The notes: generated by a model not told the origin, from the sequence alone. Shown: positions 20,083 through 29,734, numbered from the stretch's first letter. The stretch: DNA of 53,673 bases from Bacteroidales bacterium (GCA_017427985.1 JAFRRS010000005.1:1-53673), one strand, 5' to 3'. Program-made: numbers and translations.

Positions 20083-21474
20083 TCATATAAACATTTTAAT
20101 CATTGTAATCTTGTCGGTTGCTTCGACCTTCCAATACGAGCCCTCAGGCGCGTAGTCGTATGGCCGTATGGTGCTGCCCTCGACAAAGACTGTCTCAACG
20201 AGCGACCAGGTCTTTTTGTCTGTCGATGTGTACACCGAAACAGTTCCGTTTGTTGCCACCTGGATGCTCATGCCGCCCGACGCCGTGCACTCCATCACAT
20301 CGGTATCATACGAGTTCTTTGCGCTGTCGTATGTGACTTCGATATTTCGTGAGCCGGTCTCATACGTAATCTCCTTTGACACTTTCGATGCAACAATAAG
20401 CTCCTGGGCCTCGACCACCTTGCTTTCAAGTTCGAGATAATCCTGTTCGGCAATCCTGTATTTGAACGTGAACGATGAAAAACTTTCACGGTCGTTAATA
20501 TCTGGATCAGAATCTGTCATTACTATCCTTTTGTAAGTTTGTTCGTCGGGATTGAATATGAATTTAGGCGTCTTCGACATTGCGAAATCCACAATCTGCC
20601 TGAACATCTCCCTTGAAAAATAGCCGGTGTTTTGTGTGTATTCGATGAAATCGTCAGAATCGTCCAGCTGCTGGAGTACATCATTAAACGAACCGATATT
20701 ATACTCCACTGAAGGCTTGGCCGAGTTTTGTCCGCCAAATATAAGAGTGTCTATACCGCCGAGAGCATTGCAGAAAAGAAAATATTTCTCCCTGCCTGTT
20801 TCATCCCCCACCACATATCTCTGTTTGGTGGTTATCGCATGACCTTTGGCATCGACAACAAACACATCATAATACATTTTTCTTTGCGAAGACGGCCTGT
20901 TTGACAAGCTCCAGACGTATTCACACGACACGTCCTGCATTACGCACTCTTTATGAATTGCAACCTCATTTGAGAAATCAAACAGGGTGATTGTCTCGTT
21001 AGAGCCGTCATTATAATAAAACCTTACAATCATCTTACTGTCCTGAACAGTAAAATAATACGACAGGTATTCCGGCGATTGTCTTGTGATATATTTGACA
21101 TCCGGCTGGAATGTAAGGAACGATTTAGCGATTGCACTTAAGCTTGATATGCGCGAATTGATATTCAATACATAAAAGTAAAAATCCAATTCTTCTGTGT
21201 CATTGTGAATCCAAACATTGAACGATTTACAAAAATCTTCCTGTAAGACCAATGGCTCTCCAAACCTCGAAGTGTGAGATAGAAATTCAGAAATTATATC
21301 TTTTATGTCGATAAAAATGTGATTGTAATGACAGGCATAGCTGCCGACAAAAAGAGTATCATCGCGATAATAAACGCCCAAGACAAAGTCCCTATCACCA
21401 TACACCTCAAGCGATGGAAGATGTGACTTGGTGTAATAACCATCTTGTGCCGGTCCTGATAACAATTGTAACAT
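20083..21474 (-). CDS. Tail-tip protein
   Basis: The 463-residue protein has no enzyme motif. Beta-rich sequence, position downstream of the tape measure and upstream of the receptor-binding gene, and its own late promoter point to a tail-tip or baseplate component. The C-terminal part (about 370-463) resembles a small beta domain (GGMSIQVATNGTVSVYTSTD) that may bind the next protein or glycan. Confidence 0.6.
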   Translation of the reverse strand: MLQLLSGPAQDGYYTKSHLPSLEVYGDRDFVLGVYYRDDTLFVGSYACHYNHIFIDIKDIISEFLSHTSRFGEPLVLQEDFCKSFNVWIHNDTEELDFYFYVLNINSRISSLSAIAKSFLTFQPDVKYITRQSPEYLSYYFTVQDSKMIVRFYYNDGSNETITLFDFSNEVAIHKECVMQDVSCEYVWSLSNRPSSQRKMYYDVFVVDAKGHAITTKQRYVVGDETGREKYFLFCNALGGIDTLIFGGQNSAKPSVEYNIGSFNDVLQQLDDSDDFIEYTQNTGYFSREMFRQIVDFAMSKTPKFIFNPDEQTYKRIVMTDSDPDINDRESFSSFTFKYRIAEQDYLELESKVVEAQELIVASKVSKEITYETGSRNIEVTYDSAKNSYDTDVMECTASGGMSIQVATNGTVSVYTSTDKKTWSLVETVFVEGSTIRPYDYAPEGSYWKVEATDKITMIKMFI

Positions 21475-21480
21475 AACGAT

Positions 21481-21515
21481 GCAAAATTATTTCTCCAACA
21501 AAATCAAACAGTGAC
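21481..21515 (-). promoter_or_regulatory. Late promoter, tail-tip gene
   Basis: Minus-strand GTCACT, 20 bases, TAATTTTGC, seven bases before the ATG. It matches the other four late promoters in spacing and sequence. Confidence 0.75.
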
Positions 21516-21518
21516 AGA

Positions 21519-23672
21519 TTAAACAGGGACGGCCACAAAACGAGCAGGTTTATGGAAATCTCCGTATTGTTCTATAAAATGGTCATAATAATATTGCCAG
21601 TTAGTACCGTTCCATATGAGTTGCTCTATACACAATGTTATACGGAAATTCATTTCGTAAGTAAAACCGACTTGACCTTCAAAAGACGGAGGTCCCAGAT
21701 AAACTTCATCAACATCTGTTTTTGAATACCTATGATCATAAACGATTTGTAAAAAATATGCTCCCTCAACAAATTGATATGATTGAGTGTGAGCTATTTC
21801 TTGCAATTGATTATTATAATAATGATATCCTTTCTTCTCATTCCAATATTGACTGACATAGTTCGTCACTTCACTATCATCAAGTTGCCATTTTAGCAAT
21901 GGACTTGACAATGGGCTGATAGGCTTATCTGTTATCTGATCAATGAAATCCTTGATGAGAACAAACTGTGATTCATTAGCACCTTTATTCTTACCGAGAT
22001 TGTATGACATTGACTCCGGAAGAAGAATCTGACCCTTGTAATATTTTGGCGTCACCATATCCAAGGCTGCGAGCTGTTTATCTGAATAAGCTACGCGACC
22101 TCTAACTGTAACCTTGTTATTAAGAAGCAAATTATTATAATTAGACCAGAAATATTCATACATATCATAAGGCGTGAGTGAAAAAGGTTTTTCCACAACA
22201 CCCAATCCGACAAAACATTTCGACACACCACCAATAGGCAAAACCCCTATACCATCATTTTTCTTAAAAGACCAACACACCATAATCGGTTGTTTATCAT
22301 CCTCTTGTTTGTCTCTGAAACTTGTATGATTGTGAACTCTGTCTTCAATATAAAGATAAAACAAGTTTTTATATTGAATTACCGGTGGCATAACATCCTG
22401 AGAACCATATTCTTCAATATTATCCGAATTGTTTCTATCATAATTGAAATAATCAGTTCCTATTTTAATCGCAACATTTTTACCTGTTTTAAGATTTCTT
22501 TTCAATTCATAAAACTCACCTGTGATTTTTCTCCTTATCAGGCAGTCAAAAATTGTTTGAGATGTAGTTCCTATATTCCCGAATTGACTCTCATTAACAT
22601 CGACAAAGAAGCCATATTTCTCAACCAACTCATCCATTGTCAAAGCTGCCGGTTCAGAGCCTTCCATTGAAGTGTCTGATGAAAGAACAACTCTCGAGGA
22701 TTCATTTGGCATGATTTCAAATTCATCATCTACTATTTTCGATATATCCAAATCAAAAGCTTTGTTCTGAATCAAATTCTGCATCAGCTCAACCCAGACT
22801 TCCTTGGATGATGAATCCACTCTAATTGTCGCGCAAAATTTGTTTTTCAGAAAATCAATAAACTCAGTCAGCGTACATGAAGGTACCATATCCGCATATG
22901 GCAAACAGCCTCCAACTATAGTGTCCGACGAATTATTAAGAAGAACAATTTTATTGAGTGGTTGTATATTGAAACAATTACTTACCACATGATACCCCAT
23001 TTCTTCAAATATCACATCGATAGCTTTCCCAAGATACAGGAATGGTGATATGCCATAACCTTGTGGAACACCCATGACATAACCATCTTCTTGAACAGTT
23101 CTGCCGTCTGAAACCAAACGATAGCAATTACCAAAACCATAATGATGATAATAAATTTCATTATTAAATTGATAAACCACATTGTTTTTAGCATCTTCAT
23201 ATTTGGCCACAGCAACTGTACATAAATCAAAATCATCTTTGTTGGTTTCAGATGTGTCAAAAGCGACTTCGTTCATATATGCAATAAGATCATCAAGAGT
23301 CGCCCATTCTCTTCTAACTTTGTTTTTAAGAATCTCTTTGAGAGACTTGTTTTTGTACTGTGAATAAACATCCGAGTTTTCAATGGCAAACGACACTGCT
23401 ATGCCGTTTTTGCGGTTAACCGTGTCTATAACAAGCTGACCATGCTTGCAAAACACTCCATGCTGTAGAATTGCCGGAACTTTCTTTATAAACTTAAAAG
23501 CTTTATCAACGCGGTCGATGTTTTCAAGAATATTCAAGTTTCTTTGTGATGCTGGTATAGTTGCCGGAATTGTAGCATCTCCCTCATCCGAAAGAAACGG
23601 ATTAGTTCTCTCGACTTCGAAACTGAAATCTTCCGGAAGTTCAATGCTCCCAAATTGTGTTACAAGTCTCAT
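21519..23672 (-). CDS. Large tail protein (distal tail or hub)
   Basis: The 717-residue protein follows the tape measure gene with an ATGA overlap. It starts MRLVTQFGSIELPEDFSFEVERTNPF, similar to the opening of distal tail/hub proteins in other Bacteroidales siphoviruses as I know them. No peptidase or hydrolase signature is visible. Role in tail-tip assembly is inferred from gene order. Confidence 0.6.
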   Translation of the reverse strand: MRLVTQFGSIELPEDFSFEVERTNPFLSDEGDATIPATIPASQRNLNILENIDRVDKAFKFIKKVPAILQHGVFCKHGQLVIDTVNRKNGIAVSFAIENSDVYSQYKNKSLKEILKNKVRREWATLDDLIAYMNEVAFDTSETNKDDFDLCTVAVAKYEDAKNNVVYQFNNEIYYHHYGFGNCYRLVSDGRTVQEDGYVMGVPQGYGISPFLYLGKAIDVIFEEMGYHVVSNCFNIQPLNKIVLLNNSSDTIVGGCLPYADMVPSCTLTEFIDFLKNKFCATIRVDSSSKEVWVELMQNLIQNKAFDLDISKIVDDEFEIMPNESSRVVLSSDTSMEGSEPAALTMDELVEKYGFFVDVNESQFGNIGTTSQTIFDCLIRRKITGEFYELKRNLKTGKNVAIKIGTDYFNYDRNNSDNIEEYGSQDVMPPVIQYKNLFYLYIEDRVHNHTSFRDKQEDDKQPIMVCWSFKKNDGIGVLPIGGVSKCFVGLGVVEKPFSLTPYDMYEYFWSNYNNLLLNNKVTVRGRVAYSDKQLAALDMVTPKYYKGQILLPESMSYNLGKNKGANESQFVLIKDFIDQITDKPISPLSSPLLKWQLDDSEVTNYVSQYWNEKKGYHYYNNQLQEIAHTQSYQFVEGAYFLQIVYDHRYSKTDVDEVYLGPPSFEGQVGFTYEMNFRITLCIEQLIWNGTNWQYYYDHFIEQYGDFHKPARFVAVPV

Positions 23673-26600
23673 GATTTTCTCGATGTTATTTTCTTAAACC
23701 TATTGTGTTGATTTATAAAATCATTAAACTGTTTATAGCTCATAAATGACGGCACACCTTCGTCAACCATCTTGTTGATGGCTTTTTCAAGCTTGTTTAA
23801 TGAATCCATCATTTTCTGGTCTGATCCTGAACCGGCATTTGTCGGAGGTGTTGTGTAGCCACCATCAGCGAATCCGTTGCCCGAAAAAGCCTTCGGCCTA
23901 TGTCCTGTCTTGCGATATTCCTCAAGATTTCTGACCATGACTCTTTCTCTTTTAACAAGCCATTTAGGAATAACATACTCCTGACCGTGTGTAACGCCGA
24001 CAATCTCATCCTCATCAGCATTTGGATCAGTGTAACCTCCTTGCTTATAGCCTGTAATAACCCTGTCGCCATAATTCTGATTGCCGGTACTTGTACTGCC
24101 TGATGTATTGACAGACGAGTTCTTAATGGCATTACGCTGTGCGACAATGGTTGCCACCTGCGCTGCTGTTGTGGCCGCGATAAGCGCAGAAACAACTATA
24201 GCTGCCGGATATGGCATATCGGCAAAAGCACGAGCCACAGCCAAAGCGCCTTCTGCAATAGCCTTGGAAATGTTTATGGCCATATCGACATCAGCGTATT
24301 TCTTTTTGATGTCGAGCTGTTTCTGCTGATACTCATTCTCCACACGTTCCCTCTCCTCGGCATTGTCACCGGCCGCTGTCAAGTCTGCCTGGTACTGGGC
24401 TTCAGCCTGAGCCATTTCCATATCGCGAAGTGAAGATATGAGACTACCAATTTTATTAAGTGTTGATGAAATTGCTTCTGCAGTTTTAGCTGCATACTCA
24501 AGGCGAAGCTTGCTAACAGCTTTTTCATAATCAAGCCAGCTCATCTCGCCGTCTATAAGCAACTTCCTTAATGCCTCTTTTTCCTTATTATATTTTGCGA
24601 GAACACCTAAATCTTTGTTTTTTTCAAGATCTTCATTGATTTTTTCAGCATATTCATTATTTAGAACACGAACAGCTTTTAAATACTCTTCTTCTGTTAA
24701 AAGTTCTCTCTCTTTGAGAGTTTCAAGCATTGCAAGTTCTGATTCATACTCATCCCAAGGGTCTGCAAATTCATTTCTCCATGATTCTGCAACCCTATTC
24801 AATTCACGAAGAGTCTGCATCTCTTTTTTCAATGCATCTTCTTTCTCTTTCTGCCTTTTTTCAAATGCTTTTTGACTGTTTTTAAGTCGCTCAAGTTCAG
24901 CGTTTTCAATTTCTTTCTCAAAAGCAGCCCATTCTTTTTCAACTCTTTCGTTTGCTTTAATAACTGCATCCAACCATGCAGAAACATACTTTGTTTCATC
25001 CTCTCCATAATCTTTTGCAAGTTCCTGCTTTTGCTTTAAAAAATCAATATTAAGAAGCTCAGATTTCTTTTGATATTCTTCTTGCGATATCATTTTTTGC
25101 ATATATGCCTCTTTGAGCGCATTCAACTCTTTTTGTTGCTGCAACTCAAGGTCACTCATGGCTTTTTTAAAATCTTCCTTACCACCCTCGACAATACCTG
25201 TTCGGACTTTTGCAGTTTCCTTTGACACGTTATTAATAATGCCAAGCAGTTTGTTTTCTTGTTCTTCTAATGCTTTTAGAGCTGCTTTCTCTGCTTGATA
25301 GTCTGTCCAAAATTGAGATGCCAATGATTCATCAGCTGTTGGCATATTCCAAAAGCCAACTGGATTTGACAATCTATTCATATTGCCATTGTCCATTTTT
25401 TCAGCATATTTCTTATATGCAGCATCAACGCGATTTTGAGCATCAATAATTTGTCTTTCAATTTCCGTTAGTTCTTCTTTTAGAATATTCATTCTGATTG
25501 AAGCCCTCAATGCTTCTATATATTTGTCAATCGCCGTTGTATTATCTTCTATAAGTTCACCCTCTTTAGTCAATGATGCATGATAATCCGGAACTATTTC
25601 CTGAAGCTCTTTTAAAGCTTTTTTTCTGTCCATATAGGAATTATTATTATCATGGACTAATTTGTTTAATGATTGTATTTTTGAGATTTCATCTGCTTGT
25701 GCATCAGCAATTTTCTTTTCAATGTTTTCAAAATAATCCAATTCTTTATTTGCTTCTCTCTGTTTACTTATATATTTGCTGACGGCCACCGCTAATGCTG
25801 ATACCATAATTGCAACAACTCCAAAAACTGATTTACTCATTGCCGCATTTGCAGCATTTTGTGCTGCTGCAAGCTTTAATGTCTGACCTGTCAGACCATA
25901 ATAAGCCGCCATCATTTTGTTTGACAAAACAGTTCCTGTAGCTGTAACAGCATTGCCAATCTTCATTGCTGCAGTTTTAATACCTTGAGCAATAGCTTGT
26001 GCTTTTACAGCTATTGTTAAAGCAGCCAATGCTATTATAACCGCTTTGATTTCTTTGCCATAAGCGACTAATGCTTTTATTATATATGTAATAGCTTTGG
26101 TTGATTTCAGCAATGCCGGATTTAAAGACTGACCAAGCGAATATGTTGCCTCTTTGAAATCTTTCCTTGACTTTTCCAATTGCGCCTGCAAACTTCCATT
26201 CATGATATTGTATTCATTCATCATGGATGTGCCAAGTTTCAAATGCTCATTTGCTGTCGCCTGCGCCTCACTTACCAAATCAAGATTGCTTGCCAGCGAT
26301 GCTATGACACTGGCCGCACGAGCTCCGTCAAGACCCATATCTTTGAATACAGGAATGAGTTGTGTAAAACCGCCCATCTCATTGAAGCCTTCAAGAACAC
26401 GCATAATAGCTCCATTCATATCAGTTTCCATGAGCTTTTTGAAATCTTCCAAAGGCATTCGCGCAGCCTGAACAAACTCCTCTGGTTTTTTGATCATCTG
26501 CTGAATAAGTTTTTGGAAAGCGGTTGCTGACATCTCTACCTTCTGTTTCATTTGATCCAATGCCGAAGCGTATCCCAAAATCTGATCTACCGCAATATCA

Positions 26601-27565
26601 GCCTGCACCGAAACACCACCTAAACGGCCAAGAAAATCAACCATATAACTCTCACTTGCCGTGCTCTCCTTGCCTAATTGATTTATAGCAGAACCCACGG
26701 CCAACATTTTGCCTTTAAGGTCTTTGCTTTCAATCAAATCTGTGCTTTTCGAATAGACAGAAGCGAGCTTAGCTATCTCTAAAGTTGCTCCCTCTCCTAA
26801 GACATCTCCTAATGCAACATTTATTATATCAGCCGCCTCAACAAACTGTTGCACCGATTCAACAGTATTAAAACCAAGTTTACCGGCTTCATAAGCCAAT
26901 CTGTTCAGTTCCATTCTGGCTGTACGGGTATCCATTTTTTTGAATGCCTCATTAAGTTCCTCAACCTGCTGATGACTTAAACCAGTGGTTTTCATAACCT
27001 GTGCATAAGCATCATCCAATTCTGCGGCTTGGCGTGCTGCATCTTTTAATCTTGCCGACACACCGGTAATTGATGCAATTGCAGCAGACGCCATCAGGAA
27101 GTATCGGTTCATTCCCGAAGCAACCCTTCTGAAGATATTGCTTTGTGTGGCGTCAACCTGTTTGTAGGCTGCATTAAGAGAGTTGATGCGTGCCGTCACT
27201 TTCTTATAGCCTTCGGTGGCTGCAATGAACTCTTTTGTGCCTGGTGTGAGCTGCTTGATCTGAGCAAGCAGCGCCCTCTGTGCCGCTGTCAGTTCCTTGA
27301 TGCTCGCCTTGTCGAGTTTCTTCAGCGTCTCCTCATATTTCTTGGTCTGAGTCACCTGAGATTTTATCGATTTTTCAACGGCATTTAGTTCTTTTCTAAG
27401 CCTTGTAATAGCTTTTTCGTCAGGCACAGCTGCTTTTTCCAATTCCGCTATTTTGGTTCGTAATTTTTCAGCTTTCTTTTCAAGCTGAGCCAGCACCTGT
27501 TCCGCCTGTTTGCCGTTAAACGTAATCGTTACCGATGCATCAACGTTATTGCTCTTTCTCCCCAT
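23669..27565 (-). CDS. Tail tape measure protein
   Basis: The 1298-residue protein sets tail length and helps DNA passage. It has a long N-terminal coiled coil (about 15-110), a TP901-type domain (about 140-430), hydrophobic helices (about 490-590) that could cross the host membrane, and more coiled coil with EKRL-rich segments (about 680-1030). By the rule of about 0.15 nm per residue the tail would be near 190 nm. The last part (about 1130-1298) is Gly/Ser/Asn-rich. Confidence 0.92.
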   Translation of the reverse strand: MGRKSNNVDASVTITFNGKQAEQVLAQLEKKAEKLRTKIAELEKAAVPDEKAITRLRKELNAVEKSIKSQVTQTKKYEETLKKLDKASIKELTAAQRALLAQIKQLTPGTKEFIAATEGYKKVTARINSLNAAYKQVDATQSNIFRRVASGMNRYFLMASAAIASITGVSARLKDAARQAAELDDAYAQVMKTTGLSHQQVEELNEAFKKMDTRTARMELNRLAYEAGKLGFNTVESVQQFVEAADIINVALGDVLGEGATLEIAKLASVYSKSTDLIESKDLKGKMLAVGSAINQLGKESTASESYMVDFLGRLGGVSVQADIAVDQILGYASALDQMKQKVEMSATAFQKLIQQMIKKPEEFVQAARMPLEDFKKLMETDMNGAIMRVLEGFNEMGGFTQLIPVFKDMGLDGARAASVIASLASNLDLVSEAQATANEHLKLGTSMMNEYNIMNGSLQAQLEKSRKDFKEATYSLGQSLNPALLKSTKAITYIIKALVAYGKEIKAVIIALAALTIAVKAQAIAQGIKTAAMKIGNAVTATGTVLSNKMMAAYYGLTGQTLKLAAAQNAANAAMSKSVFGVVAIMVSALAVAVSKYISKQREANKELDYFENIEKKIADAQADEISKIQSLNKLVHDNNNSYMDRKKALKELQEIVPDYHASLTKEGELIEDNTTAIDKYIEALRASIRMNILKEELTEIERQIIDAQNRVDAAYKKYAEKMDNGNMNRLSNPVGFWNMPTADESLASQFWTDYQAEKAALKALEEQENKLLGIINNVSKETAKVRTGIVEGGKEDFKKAMSDLELQQQKELNALKEAYMQKMISQEEYQKKSELLNIDFLKQKQELAKDYGEDETKYVSAWLDAVIKANERVEKEWAAFEKEIENAELERLKNSQKAFEKRQKEKEDALKKEMQTLRELNRVAESWRNEFADPWDEYESELAMLETLKERELLTEEEYLKAVRVLNNEYAEKINEDLEKNKDLGVLAKYNKEKEALRKLLIDGEMSWLDYEKAVSKLRLEYAAKTAEAISSTLNKIGSLISSLRDMEMAQAEAQYQADLTAAGDNAEERERVENEYQQKQLDIKKKYADVDMAINISKAIAEGALAVARAFADMPYPAAIVVSALIAATTAAQVATIVAQRNAIKNSSVNTSGSTSTGNQNYGDRVITGYKQGGYTDPNADEDEIVGVTHGQEYVIPKWLVKRERVMVRNLEEYRKTGHRPKAFSGNGFADGGYTTPPTNAGSGSDQKMMDSLNKLEKAINKMVDEGVPSFMSYKQFNDFINQHNRFKKITSRKS

Positions 27566-27578
27566 TATTCTATTGCTT

Positions 27579-27977
27579 TTAATTATTCATATTATTAGTG
27601 TTATCACGACCGATGATTGACTTTACCATCCTTGCGGCATCCATTCCATAATGTTCGGCTGTATAATCGGCAAGGTAGCGCAAACGCGACCAAAACACCT
27701 TGTTATACCATGGTTTAGGATGACGGTTGCCCGATGGAGTCTTGTCCATGGTAACATGGCCTCCTACGCCCAAATCAGGAAAGATGCCATAATAAAGATA
27801 TGTGAACACTATAAGCTGAGGGTTGCCGTTGGCATCCACATAAACATGGTTCTCGAAACTGCGGATAAGTTGCCCTGTTTCGCGAATCTTCAGCTTATAC
27901 ATCTTGTTCACCCAACGCTCGATGGTGAACTGGGCGAACTTCTCAAGGTCTTTATTTACATCTTCCGTGCGTTCCAT
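27579..27977 (-). CDS. Phage tail/connector protein (HK97 gp10-like position)
   Basis: The 132-residue protein begins at the ATG at 27977, overlapping the previous stop (TGATG). Between the neck gene and the tape measure is the usual place for tail completion or tail assembly chaperone genes. No convincing family motif was recognised. Confidence 0.55.
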   Translation of the reverse strand: MERTEDVNKDLEKFAQFTIERWVNKMYKLKIRETGQLIRSFENHVYVDANGNPQLIVFTYLYYGIFPDLGVGGHVTMDKTPSGNRHPKPWYNKVFWSRLRYLADYTAEHYGMDAARMVKSIIGRDNTNNMNN

Positions 27978-28453
27978 CACTCAACTGTTAAGCGGTTGAC
28001 CGACAAGTCGATGTTCTCATCGTAATATAGTGTAAACTGATAGCCGGTGTAGTTGTTTCCGGCATTGGTGACCATATACGGAATACGGCTTCTGTCCCAG
28101 CCTTCCAATGGTTTTTGCTTCTTATTCTTCGAAAGCAGCGCGATGATGCGCTCCATCAGGCCTTTCATTTTATCCTGTACCGAACGGCGGCTTTCCGCGG
28201 CTCCCACCATTTCCATCACCCAAACCACCTGCGACCCACGGCACAATCCCCCCGGATTGAAACCATATTCGCCCGAGCTGCAATGCTCAAGCACTATAAC
28301 AGGCAGGTCAGAATCGGGGCGTTCGTTGATAAGCGCGATAATGCCTTCATATCCGGCGTCGCTCTCTATAACCTGTTCCATGCCGTCTTCAATCTCTGGA
28401 AATTGTTCATGGGAAGCGGTCAATGCCGTCGTCAAAAATGCCAAATCCAACAT
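27977..28453 (-). CDS. Phage tail-completion or neck protein
   Basis: The 158-residue protein heads the tail operon, directly behind a late promoter. It has a mixed alpha/beta pattern with FNPGGLCRGSQVVWVMEMVG and a charged C-terminal part, in keeping with a tail terminator, but this is a position-based call. Confidence 0.5.
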   Translation of the reverse strand: MLDLAFLTTALTASHEQFPEIEDGMEQVIESDAGYEGIIALINERPDSDLPVIVLEHCSSGEYGFNPGGLCRGSQVVWVMEMVGAAESRRSVQDKMKGLMERIIALLSKNKKQKPLEGWDRSRIPYMVTNAGNNYTGYQFTLYYDENIDLSVNRLTVE

Positions 28454-28472
28454 AATTCTTAATTTTTTTCAG

Positions 28473-28507
28473 GCAAAATTAAGCCATGCCGGAGCCTTCA
28501 TAACGAC
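28473..28507 (-). promoter_or_regulatory. Late promoter, tail operon
   Basis: Minus-strand GTCGTT, 20 bases, TAATTTTGC, 21 bases upstream of the ATG. The GTCGTT is joined directly to the T-run of the terminator of the preceding small operon. Confidence 0.78.
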
Positions 28508-28540
28508 AAAAAAAGGCGGCTCGCCTTCCGGCGAACCGCC
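28508..28540 (-). terminator. Terminator of the small operon 28560-29481
   Basis: An 11-bp stem (one G-U pair) with a GGAA tetraloop and seven T on the minus strand. It isolates the small leader-controlled operon from the tail operon. Confidence 0.9.
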
Positions 28541-28559
28541 CTGGTGGACAGCCTTTAAA

Positions 28560-28637
28560 TCATTTCTTTTTTCTCACCTCCGCTATAATGGCGATGATGA
28601 ATGCGAGTATTCCCGAAATTGCTATAAACTCGATCAT
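28560..28637 (-). CDS. 25-residue single-span membrane peptide
   Basis: A short frame, ATG 28637 to TGA 28560, encodes MIEFIAISGILAFIIAIIAE plus a basic end VRKKK. It is one membrane helix with a positive-inside tail, the form of many phage membrane microproteins. It is the last gene before the terminator in an operon with tight spacing. Function unknown; candidate antiholin or membrane regulator is only a guess. Confidence 0.6.
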   Translation of the reverse strand: MIEFIAISGILAFIIAIIAEVRKKK

Positions 28638-28664
28638 GATTCAAAATTTTTGCAAATATAATAA

Positions 28665-28847
28665 TTATTTGGCAAAGGTGGGCTTAGGTTTCCTCAAAAT
28701 AAACTGCCAGCCCATAAATCTCACCATATTTGTGAAGAAGCGTTCAACAATACGGTTCTCGATGTTGTAGTAGCGGTTGTGGCTCCAATGGCAGTCGCGG
28801 ATAACCACCATTGTCTTGGGATATGTCGAATCAGAAGCGCGTCTCAT
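28665..28847 (-). CDS. Small phage protein of unknown function
   Basis: The 60-residue basic protein overlaps the upstream stop by four bases (ATGA) and is followed by the membrane peptide gene. Tight packing supports it as real. No motif recognised. Confidence 0.5.
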   Translation of the reverse strand: MRRASDSTYPKTMVVIRDCHWSHNRYYNIENRIVERFFTNMVRFMGWQFILRKPKPTFAK

Positions 28848-29128
28848 TTTGCACCTCCTTTCTGAACAAGTATATCGCCGTTTGTGATACAGTCTTTGGC
28901 CTCTTTCATAAGCTGAGAGAGGTCGCGCAAAGCGCTCACTATTGCGTCGTTTATATTCTTGAAACGGTCCATATCGCTCTTGTCGGCATCAATCATCAGG
29001 ATGTTGGTGTCGGCCAATGCGCCTTGCAGGTTGCCTATTATTTCCGGCAAAGTCCAATCGGTTTTGTCGGTGTTGTACTCATCAAACCAGTTGTCAAGCG
29101 TTTCGCAGCTCAAATACATCTTACTCAT
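28844..29128 (-). CDS. Small acidic helical phage protein
   Basis: The 94-residue protein is helical and acidic (TLPEIIGNLQGALADTNILM). Start overlaps the upstream stop and end overlaps the next start, both ATGA, so translation is coupled along this operon. No family recognised. Confidence 0.6.
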   Translation of the reverse strand: MSKMYLSCETLDNWFDEYNTDKTDWTLPEIIGNLQGALADTNILMIDADKSDMDRFKNINDAIVSALRDLSQLMKEAKDCITNGDILVQKGGAK

Positions 29129-29481
29129 TCCGCACCTCCTTCCTGATAGATTTCATAAATGCGTTCAATCAAGCCGTTTGATTTGTTCTGATAGTAACCG
29201 TTGATAAGATTGAAGAGTTCAGGGTCGCAAATGGTTTCCACCGTCTTGCCGTTGCCGTCGATGTAGTTGCGGATGTCGTTTGATGCCGACACCGCTATCT
29301 GGTCATCGACACCGCGATGAAACACTATCACACGCTTGAAGCTGCCGTCGGCCGACGTGCGGTCGCAAAGCTTTTTGGTGGTTGCGAGTTCCAGCGTGGC
29401 TTTAATAAGTTCCTGCTGTTGTTTCTCTGTGAGGTTGAGTTTCCGTGCCGTCTTTCCGGCTGTCTGAGTGTTGTTTTGCAT
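29125..29481 (-). CDS. First protein of the leader-controlled operon, unknown function
   Basis: The 118-residue protein starts with a helical, lysine-rich region (KLNLTEKQQQELIKATLELA) and has no recognised motif. Its start codon is inside a 13-base sequence that is repeated at the start codon of a 17-codon leader ORF and is complementary to a third copy in the leader, so its translation may be switched. Confidence 0.6.
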   Translation of the reverse strand: MQNNTQTAGKTARKLNLTEKQQQELIKATLELATTKKLCDRTSADGSFKRVIVFHRGVDDQIAVSASNDIRNYIDGNGKTVETICDPELFNLINGYYQNKSNGLIERIYEIYQEGGAE

Positions 29482-29692
29482 TTCTTTAGCATTTAAGTTA
29501 GGGCAACAAAAAGCGGCCGCCGTTTCGCTGCTAAAGAAATGACTGCTACCACGAAGGGGCTTGATTTCACGAAAGGCGACCGCAGGTCTTATTTTTTCAG
29601 GGCAATAAAAAAAGCCCTCAATATGTCTTTGGGCTGTTTCCGCTGCCCTTGCGTGATAGACTCACTATCATTTCTTTAGCACTGCAAAGATA
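29482..29692 (-). promoter_or_regulatory. Leader RNA with alternative pairings and promoter
   Basis: A promoter (TTGC, 18 bases, TATCTTTG at 29685-29692) starts a roughly 200-base leader. Three copies of a 13-14 base element lie in it: copies A (29668-29681) and C (29479-29491) contain start codons, and copy B (29529-29542) is their exact complement in the same RNA. A hairpin AGCCC/GGGCT with a T-run (29607-29635) looks like a terminator, with an alternative GGGC partner upstream. Either attenuation or start-site masking is possible. Confidence 0.55.
29618..29671 (-). CDS. 17-codon leader peptide
   Basis: The frame encodes MIVSLSRKGSGNSPKTY. Its start lies in repeat copy A, and its last codons and stop lie in the terminator-like hairpin, the arrangement of translated attenuators. 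No run of regulatory codons is apparent. Confidence 0.4.
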   Translation of the reverse strand: MIVSLSRKGSGNSPKTY

Positions 29693-29734
29693 AATACTTT
29701 TTTAATACGTGCAACATTTTTTTGAAAAAAAATA

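Noticed and set aside
28053..28661. Plus-strand frame of 202 codons
   Set aside because: It runs antisense through a tail gene, a late promoter and a terminator, and has no recognisable domain.
29539..29679. Plus-strand frame of 46 codons starting in repeat copy B
   Set aside because: It is antisense to the leader and lacks a promoter; listed only because its start shares the TGCTAAAGAAATG sequence.
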